From assembly GCA_023392755.1 (NCBI GenBank), contig JAEWNM010000278.1, positions 1-20,970 on the forward strand: a DNA stretch of 20,970 bases. The letters are read 5' to 3'. The notes beneath the pieces were generated by a model that did no database searches, had not been told where the DNA came from, and was given only the letters and a program-made list of their open reading frames with translations. The position numbers were made by a program, and so were the translations under genes. This DNA comes from Bacillota bacterium (GTDB lineage: Bacteria; Bacillota; Clostridia; Christensenellales; Aristaeellaceae). Shown piece after piece: positions 14,277 to 20,970 of this stretch (its first letter is position 1; every line of letters starts with the position of its first letter).

Positions 14277-17200
14277 CGCGCTCCGCAATGACATGACCCT
14301 TTCCAATTTGTTCCGTCTGACATGCTCCTACGGCAATGTTCCCGCCGCGCTGTACATGGAGGACGACAAAGAGGTATCCATAACCTTTGCTCAGTATGAA
14401 CAGCAGGCGAAGAATTTCGCCGCCTGTTTGATGGCGCGCTTTGGCGGCGGGCACAAGGAAAAGTTTGCAGCCATTGCCATGGATACATGTCCTGAGTGGT
14501 TTCCCGCATTCTGGGGCTTGATACTGGCCGGCTACAACGCCGTGCTTTTGGATTTTACGCTTCCCGAGGAACGCATGAACCATATGCTGGGCCAGGCGGG
14601 GGCGGTGCTGCTGATCACCAAAACACCCCGCAGCCTGCCCAAAGGCGTGCAGCTTGTTCAACTGGAAGAACTGAAGGCCGCGCCGCAGGCGCCCAGGGAT
14701 TTTAAGCCTGTCTTTGCCGACAAGGTGGCGCTGTGCACCAGCGGCACAACCGCTACCAGCCGCATTTTTGTATATGACGGTCCCGCCATTTCGCAGCAGG
14801 TGCTTTCCAGCGAGCTTCTATATAAAGCAAATCGCCAGGTGGTAGGCGACGGCAACCGCCGTTCCCTGGCTTTTTTGCCGTTCCATCATGTATTTGGCTT
14901 CATGGTCTGCCTGATGTGGGTAAGCTTTCTTGGATACGCCAATGTTTTTCTCAAGGACCGCTCCCCGCAGACAATTATTGAAACGGCCACCCGTTTCCGT
15001 ATTCAGATGCTGCTGGCCGTGCCTCTGCTGGCCAACAACCTGGCTGTTGCGCTGGAAAAGAAGGTGGCCAAGGAGAAGCGGGGCAAGCGTATCGCTTACC
15101 GCATGCTCAAGGGTACCAGCCTTGGCCTGCAGCATATGGTGCCCCGCTTCGGGCAGACATTCGCACGCAAGGCGCTGTTCCGCTCCGTATTGGGCAAGCT
15201 GCTGGGCGGTGATGTGGAGTGCATCATCCTGGGCGGCAGCCACACGCCCAAGGAGCATATGCGCACATTGAGCGCACTGGGCTATTACACGGTATCCGGA
15301 TTTGGCATGACGGAAACGGCCATCACATCTGTGGAAGTCAGCAAAAAGCTGCGCACGCGCGTATCCGGTTCTGTTGGCATGCCGCTTTCAAATATCACCT
15401 ACAACGTGATTCCCGACGGGAAGCAGCGCAACCGCGGTGAGATGCTGATCAAAGGCCGTTCCATGCATATGGGGCAGCTGGTGGACGGCAAAATTTTGCC
15501 GCCCGCGCTGGACAAGGACGGCTGGTTTCATACAGGCGACGTGGTGCGCCTTGAAAAAGGCAGCCGTATGTACGTGGAGGGCCGCGTCAAGGACGTCATC
15601 ATCAACGAATCTGGGGAAAATGTTTACCCCGATGAGGTGGAAGACGCTTACGCACTGTTGGAAGGCATTGAACAGCTGTGCGTGCTGGGCGTGCCCAAAG
15701 ACCCGAAAAATCCGCTGTACCAGGAGATCACGCTTGTACTGCATCTTGGGGAGAAAGCGGAGGATGAGGTGTTTGTCAAAGGCCTCTCCACCCGCATCGC
15801 CCATATCAACGCCAAGCTGCCTGTTCTCAAACAGGTGGGAAAGGTGCTCGTGGCACATGAAAAACTGCCCTTGGTGAACAGTATCAAGGTCAAGCGCGTT
15901 GAGCTGCGCCGCATGATTGTGGAAAACGGCGAAAAGTTCCAGGAGCTGGATATACGGGCCATTTCCTCCATGCCCGGCTACGCAGCCTTGAAAGCGGGGG
16001 CCAAGGTGGAGCTCATTGATCTGGAAATGCGCCGTATACAGGATTCGGTGCGCAAGATTTATGCTGATGTTCTGGAGATGTCTGAAAAGCAGATCAAGGA
16101 CGACGCCCATTTCCTGGACGACCTGGGCGGGGACAGCCTGCAGGTATTGAGCACATCCATCAAGGTGGAAGAAGCCTTTGGCGTAATGATCCAGCCGGAG
16201 GAGTATGGCCGCTGCACTACGGTCAACAGCCTGAGCCGCCTGCTGTACGAAAAGCAGCACGGCTTTCAGGAAGCGGTTTTATCCTCTGAGCCTGTTACGC
16301 CTATAACGGACTTTTGTGATACCCCGGAATTCAAGGCGTTTGACGAGCGCCAAAAAGCATTGCTCTCCCATGGAGCCGCCAATCCTTACTTTGTATGCCA
16401 CGAGTCGGCCCTGCGGGACGTATCCATGATGGATGGCAGGCAGGTGCTGAATTTTGGTTCCTACAACTATGTGGGCATGTCCGGACGGCCGGAAGTAATG
16501 GAAGCGGCCAAGGCGGCCATCGACAAGTACGGCACCAGTGCCAGCGGCAGCCGCCTGCTGGCGGGGGAGAAGAGCCTGTATCAGGAGCTGGAGCGGGAGA
16601 TTGCCGACTGGAAGCATGCCGAGGACGCGCTCGTACTGGTGGGCGGCCACTCCACCAACGTGACCATCGTGGGCAACTTCTGCGGGCCCAAGGACCTGAT
16701 CGTATATGATTCACTGGCCCACAACAGCATTGAACAGGGCTGCCGGCTGAGCCGCGCGCTTTGCAAGCCCTTCCCGCACAACGATTCTGCGGCACTGGAA
16801 ACCATTTTGCGCCTGCAGAGGAACAAGTTTGAAAAGGTGCTCATCATCATTGAAGGCGCATACTCCATGGATGGCGATATCGCCGATGTGCCCGCCTTTG
16901 TAGCACTGAAAAAGAAGTACGGCTGCTTCCTGATGGTGGATGAGGCGCACAGCGCATGCGTCATCGGGCGGACCGGCGGCGGCGTGGACGAATACTTCGG
17001 CCTGAACAGCACCGATATCGACATCAAGATGGGCACGCTCTCCAAGGGACTTGGCACCTGCGGCGGATATCTGGCCGGCTCGAAGGCATTGATCAATTAC
17101 CTGCGCTACAATCTTCCGGGCTTTGTGTTCTCCGTAGGCATCTCACCGCCTTTGGCGGCCGCCACACTGGCTTCCATACGGCTTTTGCGCAACGAGCCTG

Positions 17201-17568
17201 CCATCATGGCCCGCATGCAGGAAAATATCAACGTCTTTATGCAGGAAGCGAAGGCAAGGAACCTGAACACATGCCTGGCCTTTGGAACGGCTGTCATCCC
17301 GATACTTGTTGGCAGGGATGAGGACGCTTTCCTGTTGAGCAATAAAATGCGCGAGCATGGCATCTTTGTGCCGCCCGCCGTTTTCCCGGCTGTGCCCAGG
17401 AACAAGGCAAGGCTCCGCTTTTGCGTCATCAGCGAGCACAGCAGGGAGCAAATAGTGCAGGCGCTGGATATGCTTGTGCACCTGGCTGCGGAGGAAAACA
17501 TTGCGCTGCCCCCCGCCAAGCAGGAAGAAAAGCAAAAGGATGAGCAGGCTGTTGCCACATTTGCTTAA
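14239..17568 (+). CDS. Trifunctional fusion: acyl-AMP ligase, acyl carrier protein, alpha-oxoamine synthase (SPT-like)
   Basis: 1109 residues. (1) ANL-type ligase, about 1-580: TSGTT at 167-171 (the usual following GxPK reads ATSR), FGMTET 355-360, TGD 432-434, and the C-domain lysine K550 in NSIKVKR. (2) Carrier domain, about 595-670, with phosphopantetheine site DDLGGDSLQ, S633. (3) PLP-dependent alpha-oxoamine synthase, about 690-1085: NFGSYNYVG, H828 in DSLAHNS (the ring-stacking His of the family), D901 and H904 in DEAHS, and PLP lysine K936 in TLSKGLG. All core catalytic residues are present. Predicted path: a fatty acid is activated, loaded on the cis carrier and condensed with an amino acid with loss of CO2 to a 3-keto-amine, as in sphinganine synthesis. 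ATG at 14239 follows AAAGGAG. The tail is Lys/Glu/Gln-rich. The amino-acid substrate and chain length are unknown. Confidence 0.93.
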   Translation: MKKKRSIILEHSDALRNDMTLSNLFRLTCSYGNVPAALYMEDDKEVSITFAQYEQQAKNFAACLMARFGGGHKEKFAAIAMDTCPEWFPAFWGLILAGYNAVLLDFTLPEERMNHMLGQAGAVLLITKTPRSLPKGVQLVQLEELKAAPQAPRDFKPVFADKVALCTSGTTATSRIFVYDGPAISQQVLSSELLYKANRQVVGDGNRRSLAFLPFHHVFGFMVCLMWVSFLGYANVFLKDRSPQTIIETATRFRIQMLLAVPLLANNLAVALEKKVAKEKRGKRIAYRMLKGTSLGLQHMVPRFGQTFARKALFRSVLGKLLGGDVECIILGGSHTPKEHMRTLSALGYYTVSGFGMTETAITSVEVSKKLRTRVSGSVGMPLSNITYNVIPDGKQRNRGEMLIKGRSMHMGQLVDGKILPPALDKDGWFHTGDVVRLEKGSRMYVEGRVKDVIINESGENVYPDEVEDAYALLEGIEQLCVLGVPKDPKNPLYQEITLVLHLGEKAEDEVFVKGLSTRIAHINAKLPVLKQVGKVLVAHEKLPLVNSIKVKRVELRRMIVENGEKFQELDIRAISSMPGYAALKAGAKVELIDLEMRRIQDSVRKIYADVLEMSEKQIKDDAHFLDDLGGDSLQVLSTSIKVEEAFGVMIQPEEYGRCTTVNSLSRLLYEKQHGFQEAVLSSEPVTPITDFCDTPEFKAFDERQKALLSHGAANPYFVCHESALRDVSMMDGRQVLNFGSYNYVGMSGRPEVMEAAKAAIDKYGTSASGSRLLAGEKSLYQELEREIADWKHAEDALVLVGGHSTNVTIVGNFCGPKDLIVYDSLAHNSIEQGCRLSRALCKPFPHNDSAALETILRLQRNKFEKVLIIIEGAYSMDGDIADVPAFVALKKKYGCFLMVDEAHSACVIGRTGGGVDEYFGLNSTDIDIKMGTLSKGLGTCGGYLAGSKALINYLRYNLPGFVFSVGISPPLAAATLASIRLLRNEPAIMARMQENINVFMQEAKARNLNTCLAFGTAVIPILVGRDEDAFLLSNKMREHGIFVPPAVFPAVPRNKARLRFCVISEHSREQIVQALDMLVHLAAEENIALPPAKQEEKQKDEQAVATFA

Positions 17569-17573
17569 AATCA

Positions 17574-17602
17574 TTGTTTTTTCTGCCTTTTCACGGTATA
17601 AT
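17574..17602 (+). promoter_or_regulatory. Promoter upstream of the pseudo-receiver / SPFH pair
   Basis: TTGTTT (17574-17579) and a perfect TATAAT (17597-17602) are 17 bases apart, right after the stop of the fusion gene. The -35 is poor (three of six). No terminator hairpin was found between the fusion gene and this promoter, so read-through is also possible. Confidence 0.6.
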
Positions 17603-17646
17603 GACTTCGTATCCCCGCTTATTTTTCCGCTTATGGAGGATTGCTG

Positions 17647-18450
17647 ATGTATAAACTGCTGCTGGCAACCGATCAGCACGACATCCATGGTATGTTTTCC
17701 GAGATCACCGATTGGGAAAGCAGGGGCTATCGTGCGCCGCGTACTGCGTCCGGCGCCCAGGAAGCCATTGCATGCCTGGAAAAGCATCATGTGGATGCCA
17801 TTGCTTTTCGCTTGAATGCACAGGATGAAAACGAGCTTTATCAAAAGCTTGTGCAAAGCTATCCCGACCTGCCAATCTTCCGGCTGGGCATAAATGCGGC
17901 GGAGCAGATAACCATTTTAAATGAACTGCGGGTTCTGCTCAACCGTACCCATGCCGATTTTGCCAATGAAGACTATGGCATCGCCGATATGATGAAGCTG
18001 TGCCGCAACGATTTCATGCGTGCCCTGCTGTCCGGAAACATTTCGGACAGCAGGGATATCCTTTCGAAGATTCGGCTGCTGCGCTTCAGTATTGACGTGG
18101 ACAAGCCCTGTGTTCTGCTGGATATGGAATTGCCGCAAGGTGACGAATATCTTGCGGGCCGCTGGCATTACGGCAGCGAACGCCTGGAAGTGGCGCTTCG
18201 CAATTTCTTTGGCACAACAGCTGGCGGCCTGGGCTTCAGCGTGGCGGTGGTATCGCCACAGCTGCTGCGGCTGCTGGCCTGCCCCCTGGAAGGATCGGCG
18301 GAAGTGGAGGGAGAGGAATCCCTCACCGGCGCGGTAGAAGACCATGTGCAGGAAGCTGTCGCGCAGATTCGCGAATACCTGACGCTGGAAGTCCGGCTAA
18401 ACAGTATACGCGTTCTTAAAAATGTCACCGCACTGGCGGCACAGCCATAG
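17647..18450 (+). CDS. YesN-derived protein with degenerate receiver and no DNA-binding domain
   Basis: 267 residues, function unknown. The N-terminus aligns by eye with the receiver domain of YesN/AraC-type response regulators (MYKLLLATDQ, ITDWESRGYRAPRTASGAQEAI, HHVDAIAFRLN). However, the acidic DDE triad reads TDQ and the phospho-Asp position (usually ITD) reads AFR, so it cannot be phosphorylated in the usual way. The middle (about 120-235) resembles the poorly characterised central domain of YesN proteins. The protein ends near residue 267 after a helix; the two C-terminal AraC helix-turn-helix motifs are absent and there is no sign of frameshift remnants before the next gene. ATG 17647 follows GGAGG by seven bases. 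The SPFH gene begins 36 bases downstream, so the two are probably one operon. Confidence 0.75.
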   Translation: MYKLLLATDQHDIHGMFSEITDWESRGYRAPRTASGAQEAIACLEKHHVDAIAFRLNAQDENELYQKLVQSYPDLPIFRLGINAAEQITILNELRVLLNRTHADFANEDYGIADMMKLCRNDFMRALLSGNISDSRDILSKIRLLRFSIDVDKPCVLLDMELPQGDEYLAGRWHYGSERLEVALRNFFGTTAGGLGFSVAVVSPQLLRLLACPLEGSAEVEGEESLTGAVEDHVQEAVAQIREYLTLEVRLNSIRVLKNVTALAAQP

Positions 18451-18486
18451 CATAGTACTGAAGCTTTTGACCATGGGAGGTTGCGT

Positions 18487-19536
18487 ATGGGATTTTTCAA
18501 AAATATCATCAAGGGCCAGCTTATTGACGTTATCGAATGGATTGACGATTCCAGAGATGTGATGGTGCACCGGTATGACATGAACGGCAAGGAAATCATG
18601 ATGGGAGCGCAGCTCACCGTCAGGGAAAGCCAGATGGCCGTCTTCATGAACGAGGGGCAGATCGCCGATGTATACAGCCCCGGCCGTCATCAGCTGTCCA
18701 CCGCCAACATGCCCATCATGACCGCCCTGAAAAGCTGGAAATTCGGTTTCAATTCGCCCTTCAAAGCCGATGTGTTTTTCGTGAACACCCGACAATTTCT
18801 AGATTTGAAGTGGGGTACGGCCAACCCGGTTATGATGCGTGACTCGGAATTTGGCGTGATCCGCCTTCGTGCCTTTGGTATCTACTCCTTCCGGGTGAAA
18901 GATCCCGTGGTATTCCTGAAGGAAGTATTCGGAACAAACAGCCTGTTTACGGTCAGCGGTGTGGAGGGGCAATTGAAGCGTGTCATGGTCTCCTCCCTCA
19001 GCGATTCCATTGCGGAAAGCAAGATTCCCGCACTTGACCTTGCCGCTAACTATGAGGAATTGGGCGCCCTTGCGATGACTGCTCTCATGCCCAAGGCACA
19101 GGCCATGGGGCTTGAGCTGACATCCTTTGTGATCGAAAACATCAGCTTGCCCGAGGAAGTGGAAAAAACCATGGACAGGCGTACCTCCATGGGCGTGCTG
19201 GGCGACATGGGCCGCTATACACAGTATCAGGCGGCGGAAGCCATGCGTGAAGCGGCCAACAACCCCGGCGGAGGAGCCATGGCCGGCATGGGCGTTGGCA
19301 TGGGAGCTGGGGCCATGATGGGACAGATTTTAACCCAGTCCTTGCATCAGCCCCCCCAGGCTGCGGCCGCGCAGCCAGGCAAGACCGCATGCGTCCGCTG
19401 CGGGGCGGATATAGCGCCGCAGGCAAAGTTTTGTCAGGAATGCGGTGCCAGCCAGGCTGCACCCAAGTGCGTGGGCTGCGGTGCGGACATCCCGGCCGGA
19501 ACGAAATTCTGCCCGGAGTGCGGGGCAAAGCAATAA
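18487..19536 (+). CDS. SPFH-domain protein with two C-terminal zinc ribbons (YdjI-like)
   Basis: 349 residues. The N-terminal 230 residues form an SPFH/band-7-like domain of the 'virion core protein' type (FFKNIIKGQLIDVIEW, YSPGRHQLSTANMP, LRAFGIYSFRVKDP, IENISLPEEVEKTMD), related to B. subtilis YdjI, which acts with membrane-stress (PspA-type) proteins. No membrane helix is present. A Gly/Met/Ala-rich linker (about 255-285) leads to two zinc ribbons: C302, C305, C316, C319 and C328, C331, C342, C345, both CxxCGADI...FCxECGA. The ribbons are near duplicates of each other. ATG 18487 follows GGAGG by six bases. It is paired with the degenerate YesN-like gene; no pspA homologue lies in the window. 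The cellular role here is inferred only from the family. Confidence 0.88.
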   Translation: MGFFKNIIKGQLIDVIEWIDDSRDVMVHRYDMNGKEIMMGAQLTVRESQMAVFMNEGQIADVYSPGRHQLSTANMPIMTALKSWKFGFNSPFKADVFFVNTRQFLDLKWGTANPVMMRDSEFGVIRLRAFGIYSFRVKDPVVFLKEVFGTNSLFTVSGVEGQLKRVMVSSLSDSIAESKIPALDLAANYEELGALAMTALMPKAQAMGLELTSFVIENISLPEEVEKTMDRRTSMGVLGDMGRYTQYQAAEAMREAANNPGGGAMAGMGVGMGAGAMMGQILTQSLHQPPQAAAAQPGKTACVRCGADIAPQAKFCQECGASQAAPKCVGCGADIPAGTKFCPECGAKQ

Positions 19537-19604
19537 GGTCTACTCAATATAACCGCTTCGGCCGAAAAAGCCGGAGCGTCAGCCTGTTGAAAAACCCCGT
19601 AACC

Positions 19605-19638
19605 GCAAAAACACTGCTTATATGAGCGGTGTTTTTGC
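19605..19638. terminator. Terminator after the SPFH gene (bidirectional shape)
   Basis: A 14-base stem, GCAAAAACACTGCT (19605-19618) with AGCGGTGTTTTTGC (19625-19638), closes a six-base loop with one G-U pair. The stem contains A5 on one side and T5 on the other, so it can act as a terminator for the SPFH gene and, read from the other strand, for the convergent gntR-type gene. Confidence 0.75.
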
Positions 19639-19768
19639 TTACGTTGTCGCCGTCGCCTGCAAAATTCGGTCACTTATTACCGCATAAGCTCCTTCTTTTG
19701 CAGACTTGGCTCCTAGTCTTGCGGGTTTTTGAACAGGCTGTCAGGCCGTTGACATCGTCAACGGCCTG

Positions 19769-19802
19769 CCGCTTCGGCCGAAAAAGCCGGAGCGGTTTTT
19801 TT
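19769..19802 (+). terminator. Strong terminator-like hairpin with T7
   Basis: CCGCTTCGGC (19769-19778) pairs with GCCGGAGCGG (19786-19795) with one G-U pair, followed by seven T (19796-19802). It is the second copy of the repeated palindrome and directly follows the perfect 12-base-pair hairpin. On the plus strand it would back up the SPFH terminator and prevent antisense transcription into the gntR-type gene. Confidence 0.75.
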
Positions 19803-19810
19803 GCGTACAA

Positions 19811-20485
19811 TCAGCAGATATTGACCGAATTTTTCTCCACCCGATGCAAATGCCCGCGCATGGCAGCCACAGCGGCCTTGGCATCCCTGCAGCGTATGGC
19901 TTCCGCAATGCGCACATGCTCCTGTATCATGAGCTGCAGCGCTTTTTCGTTATCGGTCAGGGTAATGCATTGTTCCCGCACGGTATCATAGTACAGGTCG
20001 ATGAAAGCGCAAAACAGCGGATTCCCCGAAATTTCCGCAAGGCGGTAATGAAAAAAATAGTCTGGTCTGCGCTCGGAGGATGACAAGGGGGTGCCCAGAA
20101 GCTCAAAAAGGCTGTCGATATCCTTTTGCGAAGCCAGGCGTATGGCGCTGCGTATAGCCCTGCACTCCACAGCTTCACGAAATTCCATCAGGCTTTTGTG
20201 GTCGGCGGAATGCATAAGGGAGGCAAAGGAATTGCCCGTTTCATTGCAGCAGGCACTGCGTACGATAGTGCCTTCCCTTGGGGCACGGCTGATATAGCCC
20301 TGCATTTGAAGTATGGTCAGCGCCTCCCGCAGAATGCCGCGGCTGACGCCCAGCTGCGCAGCCAGTTCCGCTTCGTTGGGCAGCCGGGCGCCAACAGGCA
20401 GTTCCCCGGCCCGGATTCGCTGCGCAAGCTGCTGTACAGCTTTATCGGAGAGACGCTCAGCACGTATACGGCGAAATCCTTCCAC
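19811..20485 (-). CDS. GntR-family transcriptional regulator, FadR subfamily (FCD domain)
   Basis: 224-residue DNA-binding regulator. The winged helix occupies about 8-75 (LPVGARLPNEAELAAQLGVS, RGILREALTILQMQGYI, REGTIV). The C-terminal all-helical FCD ligand domain (about 85-215) carries FREAVECRAI, FFHYRLAEISGNPLF, EHVRIAEAI and MRGHLHRVE, with the three histidines expected for a metal site; such domains sense carboxylates or sugar acids. GTG at 20485 is chosen because it lies eight bases after GGGAGG; an in-frame GTG at 20494 overlaps that ribosome site. It is divergent from the GNAT gene. The operator in its own leader suggests autorepression. Other targets are not evident in this window. 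Confidence 0.92.
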   Translation of the reverse strand: MEGFRRIRAERLSDKAVQQLAQRIRAGELPVGARLPNEAELAAQLGVSRGILREALTILQMQGYISRAPREGTIVRSACCNETGNSFASLMHSADHKSLMEFREAVECRAIRSAIRLASQKDIDSLFELLGTPLSSSERRPDYFFHYRLAEISGNPLFCAFIDLYYDTVREQCITLTDNEKALQLMIQEHVRIAEAIRCRDAKAAVAAMRGHLHRVEKNSVNIC

Positions 20486-20510
20486 GCGGATCACCTCCCG
20501 TCAATCATCC

Positions 20511-20525
20511 AATTGTAAAACAATT
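20511..20525. promoter_or_regulatory. Predicted operator of the GntR-type regulator
   Basis: AATTGTAAAACAATT is an inverted repeat with a three-base centre. Its core TTGTAAAACAA fits the recalled FadR-subfamily consensus TNGTNNNACNA exactly. It lies just downstream of the predicted regulator start site (about 20529), at roughly +4 to +18, a classic autorepression position. Confidence 0.65.
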
Positions 20526-20535
20526 TGATACCGTC

Positions 20536-20577
20536 ATCTTATCATAGAACACATTGTGCTTCAAGATTTTTCTTGAA
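20536..20577 (-). promoter_or_regulatory. Promoter of the GntR-type gene with an overlapping palindrome
   Basis: On the minus strand TTGAAG (20559-20564) and TAAGAT (20536-20541) are 17 bases apart. The -35 lies inside a perfect palindrome with arms TTCAAGA (20560-20566) and TCTTGAA (20571-20577), which could be a second protein-binding site. Confidence 0.55.
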
Positions 20578-20686
20578 TACCAGCATGAAGATGCATTTAT
20601 ATGTATAGATATGGTGACAATTGGCAAGATTTCGGAAAAATTTCTTGCTCGCCGCCAAATATGACGTGCAGGTGTCTTATTATGCG

Positions 20687-20695
20687 TGCTATACT
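20687..20695 (+). promoter_or_regulatory. Extended -10 promoter element of the GNAT gene
   Basis: TGC followed by TATACT (20690-20695) forms an extended -10, 70 bases before the GNAT start codon. No convincing -35 is seen at normal spacing. The remaining gap 20578-20686 is AT-rich and holds nothing else I can name. Confidence 0.45.
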
Positions 20696-20765
20696 GGCGC
20701 AAAGGCATATGCTTTTTGTGAGCCTTACCGGTGCGATGAAATAGAACTGTGAAGGAGAATGGGTG

Positions 20766-20970
20766 ATGGAGTTCATTACAATCAATAGCGACAACATCGA
20801 AAATGAGCATATCTGCTGTGCCATATCCGATAAAAAAGGCGATACATGCGTCTCGTCGAAAAAGGCATGGCTTAAAGACCGTTTTGACGAGGGGCTTGTA
20901 TTTCTGAAACTGAATGCGCGGGGCAAGGTGTTCATTGAGTACATACCGGCTGAAAGCGCGTGGTGCCCGA
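20766..20970 (+). CDS. GNAT N-acetyltransferase-like protein, 5' part only
   Basis: Only the first 68 codons are inside the window; the gene runs off the right edge with no stop. The start MEFITINSDNIENEHICCAI, then KKAWLKDRF, LVFLKLNARGKVFIEYIP and AWCP, match my recollection of a widespread clostridial GNAT family related to B. subtilis YoaP. The acetyl-CoA binding motif would lie beyond the edge, so activity cannot be judged. ATG follows AAGGAG by eight bases. It is divergent from the GntR-type regulator, with about 280 bases between start codons. Confidence 0.75.
   Translation, partial: MEFITINSDNIENEHICCAISDKKGDTCVSSKKAWLKDRFDEGLVFLKLNARGKVFIEYIPAESAWCP

Larger units (their letters stand above)
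19553..19802. repeat. Intergenic repeat element with nested palindromes
   Basis: Within the 274-base gap 19537-19810 there is no gene. A 26-base quasi-palindrome starting CCGCTTCGGCCG occurs twice in identical form (19553-19578 and 19769-19794). Inside these lie inverted arms CAGCCTGTTGAAAAACCCCG (19580-19599) and CGGGTTTTTGAACAGGCTG (19722-19740), one mismatch and one indel apart, and a perfect 12-base-pair hairpin (arms CAGGCCGTTGAC 19742-19753 and GTCAACGGCCTG 19757-19768). The layout suggests a REP/MITE-like element or duplicated terminator unit. No transposase is present. Confidence 0.6.

Noticed and set aside
15388..16260. 290-codon minus-strand frame within the fusion gene
   Set aside because: Low-information, His/Gln/Leu-rich translation with no motif, lying opposite well-conserved ligase and carrier domains.
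19537..19810. CRISPR array
   Set aside because: Only two repeat copies, 216 bases apart, with hairpin-rich unequal content between them and no cas genes nearby.

Overview
The window looks like chromosomal DNA of a moderately GC-rich member of the Bacillota, class Clostridia. The grounds are strong AGGAGG-type ribosome sites, short TTG-N17-TATAAT promoters, a lipobox lipoprotein, a YesN-derived regulator, a YdjI-like SPFH protein with zinc ribbons, and a clostridial-style GNAT protein. A Christensenellales-like gut or anaerobic lineage would fit, but this is an impression from gene style, not a demonstrated placement. I see no rRNA, tRNA, CRISPR array, transposase or phage gene.

Layout: (1) 98-5933 (+) is a complete five-gene ABC importer of the Opp/Dpp class: binding protein, two permeases, two ATPases. 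A strong stem-loop and a weak attenuator-like hairpin follow the binding-protein gene, and a terminator closes the cassette at about 5951-5993. (2) 6023-11106 (-) is a probable operon encoding a family-1 solute-binding lipoprotein, a membrane Cache-HAMP-PAS-GGDEF-EAL protein and a Cys-rich DUF3795 protein. It contains no permease, so the lipoprotein may feed a c-di-GMP sensor rather than a transporter. A well-formed extended -10 promoter with an inverted repeat in its spacer lies upstream. (3) 11310-13142 (-) is a glutamine-dependent asparagine synthase. (4) 13377-17568 (+), divergent from it, is a two-gene lipid operon: a short-chain dehydrogenase and a 1109-residue fusion of acyl-AMP ligase, acyl carrier protein and alpha-oxoamine synthase (serine-palmitoyltransferase-like). 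Together they could activate a fatty acid, hold it on the internal carrier, condense it with an amino acid and reduce the ketone, which is the start of sphingoid-base-like chemistry. This is the most interesting locus in the window. (5) 17647-19536 (+) is a pair: a YesN-like protein that has lost its phospho-acceptor and its DNA-binding domain, and an SPFH protein with two zinc ribbons. (6) 19537-19810 holds no gene but is packed with hairpins and repeated palindromes. (7) 19811-20485 (-) is a FadR-subfamily GntR regulator with a near-consensus operator just downstream of its own predicted promoter. (8) 20766 to the right edge (+) is the beginning of a GNAT acetyltransferase-like gene.

All domain calls come from motifs read by eye. 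No database search was possible.
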